The notes under the pieces are model-generated. The model saw only the letters and a program-made list of their open reading frames with translations, searched no databases and was not told the DNA's origin. A stretch of DNA of 64,000 nucleotides from positions 73,998 through 137,997 of the forward strand of contig JAOTOM010003154.1 in the NCBI GenBank assembly GCA_034440615.1. The letters are read 5' to 3'. This stretch comes from Ashinkailepas kermadecensis (Eukaryota; Arthropoda; Thecostraca; Neolepadidae). Below are positions 61,801 through 64,000 of this stretch, piece after piece. Both the position numbers and the translations under genes were made by a program. Within the stretch, counting starts at the first letter, position 1; each line of letters starts with the position of its first letter.

Positions 61801-63466
61801 ATTCAACCAAAACTGCCATGGATGATGAAAAACATGTGAATGCAAGTACTTAAACGTACATTTTGGGGAAGGTGAAATGATTAATCACAGCTTGAACTGT
61901 TGGGAGGTGTATTAAAAAGATCTAGATGCATACTGCAAGATCCTTTCCTCTAGCATCTGCGTGCACAACACAATGGGCCAGGCTACTCAAATAAACATCC
62001 ACATTTTGCACAGAAACAATTGTGCGGCACACGCATGGCATGGTTCAGCAATTCCCGACCATGAGTCTGCAACTTGACCCAGAAACGGTACATCTTCAGC
62101 TCAAAAGGAGGTTCGGGACATGCCCTTGGCAGGCTCACAGCAGAAAGTGAAGTGTCGGCTCGTAGCCAATGCTGAACACTCGCTTGGTGTCAGCCTCCCT
62201 CCGCCAGAAGCGGTCACAAGAAGTATATAAAGCCCTACGAACAACGCTGTTCATTGACAGTCCGAAGGCCTCGGTACGGTGCTTGTCAGAATGCTGAAGG
62301 AGATGGCCAGGGACACTGTAGCAGTGTAGCACTGGGGATGGTCAGATACAAATCATGCTGGTGAATCATACCTTGCCTCGTGGTCATGCCAAGACAAGCT
62401 CAGACGTATCGGTTCTCGTCCTTGTTGTAAATAGGGGTGTTTTCCCAAGCTAATTAGCATACAGGTAGCGGACTGGACACACGTGGTCTAGAGCGTGTCT
62501 GTGTTGTATATGTATGTGCTATGTTCTCTTTATGTGGTATACTTTATTGTGTGTGGTGTGCTCATGCTGTCCTTGTATGTTATATGTTGTCTTTGTCGCG
62601 TGCCGCTTGTTTTTGCACGTTGCATCTAACCTCCCTCCTCCATGGCAACCCTGGTTACCCTGCTGCTGTGAGTCACACCTCCAGGTAGAACATCTTATAA
62701 TTTTACAATCGTGCTTTCAGGGCTTGCCCTGACAGGTCAGATTCATGCATTGCGCCAATATGCCACCACGAAGTCATCCAACAGCCGTCAATGATTACTA
62801 GCATAACACTGACACGGAGCGACATCTGAATACATGACTGTACTGTCTGTATTGCATTAGTGGCAACTCACGCAGTCCAAGTTTGTGGAGGAAGACAGTA
62901 AGCTTAGCTCGCTTTTCCAATTCAATGCCGTAGACCTGGCACTAAATTGAAGTACGGAAATTTATTCTGTCATATTGCTTCGTGCTGGTGATGCTATCTG
63001 ATAAACATGCAAATGTTACCAGTTTGGTCTCTGAGTGTAGCTTCCAGTTGTGGCCTGAAATGACTATGAAAGGAGCTTATTCGAACGTGGTCACGAAAAG
63101 TATCTTGGTTCAGTCAAGAAAAGCTTGAAATTGGGTTAGAGCGTCATTCTCTTTCGGTTGCCCAGGGTGTTGTGATAATTGTAAGAGTTACATTCCGGGA
63201 ATGGGGGGGGGGCACCACTTCCGGCATCGAAAGGAGGGCACATCCTATTTGATTATTTATGGGATAAAGCACAATATGTCTCCGTCGTTTTTATTTTGTT
63301 TTATCCCTCAGCATAACTCTTCTAAAATAAATATCCTAAGGTTCTTAAGATACCGGTATTTGGTTCAGTGGTAGGGCAAAAACTATTTTCAATTCGCCTC
63401 TATCGATGTAAGCGTGCAATGTTGATGCTAAAAGCTACAAGATGGAGAGCGACAGCCTCCTCTTCC
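61801..63466. other. Unassigned DNA with one minus-strand open frame (62135-62332)
   Basis: The open frame reads HLLQHSDKHRTEAFGLSMN then SCDRFWRREADTKRVFSIG. It is non-repetitive and could be an exon fragment; I do not recognise it. A poly(G) run lies near 63205-63213. Confidence 0.3.

Positions 63467-64000
<534 letters not shown>

Noticed and set aside
58485..63466. Further ADPRS exons upstream
   Set aside because: Looked on the minus strand for the NGG-AMR and VPTA-Y segments expected before the GGDTDT exon; none was found in this interval.

Overview
The window looks like nuclear DNA of an animal. It contains spliced exons with GT-AG borders, very long introns, tRNA-derived SINEs, non-LTR retrotransposon (LINE) remnants and many minisatellites. 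CpG is not visibly depleted, which suits an invertebrate or basal chordate better than a mammal, but I cannot name the species. By hand tally, tandem repeats make up about a fifth of the 64 kb.

Two host genes can be recognised, and they converge tail to tail. On the + strand, two exons (3580-3795 and 11643-11753) encode the C-terminal half of a neuronal calcium sensor protein, closest to the Kv channel-interacting (KChIP/KCNIP) family: EF-hand 3, EF-hand 4 and the short hydrophobic C-terminus. The upstream exons are not seen. On the - strand, two exons (58394-58484 and 15901-16010) encode the C-terminus of the ADP-ribosyl-serine hydrolase ARH3 (ADPRS), including the GGDTDT metal-binding motif. 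They splice in phase across a 42.4 kb intron, so most of the window is a single ADPRS intron.

Layout: 0-3.5 kb, minisatellites and unassigned DNA upstream of the KCNIP-like exons; 3.6-11.75 kb, the KCNIP-like 3' part with a 7.8 kb intron; 11.75-15.9 kb, the convergent intergenic space, with a GC-rich block and a 44-bp minisatellite beside the ADPRS stop; 16-58.4 kb, the ADPRS intron, with a LINE whose reverse transcriptase is interrupted by a GATA/GAGA microsatellite, large arrays (36, 30, 6, 60 and 32 bp units), two long inverted-repeat (foldback) elements and several dated retro-insertions; 58.5-64 kb, further ADPRS upstream DNA ending in a TCTC/TCTA microsatellite.

The most interesting signal is a small retroposon family. 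A 5'-truncated LINE at 56849-57428 (13-bp target site duplication, I/Nimb-like ORF2 end) finishes in a hairpin, GGGCGC-(20-21 nt)-GCGCCC, followed by a short A-rich repeat tail. The same hairpin and tail occur alone at four other loci. Three of these have their own target site duplications, and two sit in one arm of a foldback element whose other arm keeps the empty site. All eleven retro-insertions I could orient lie on the - strand.
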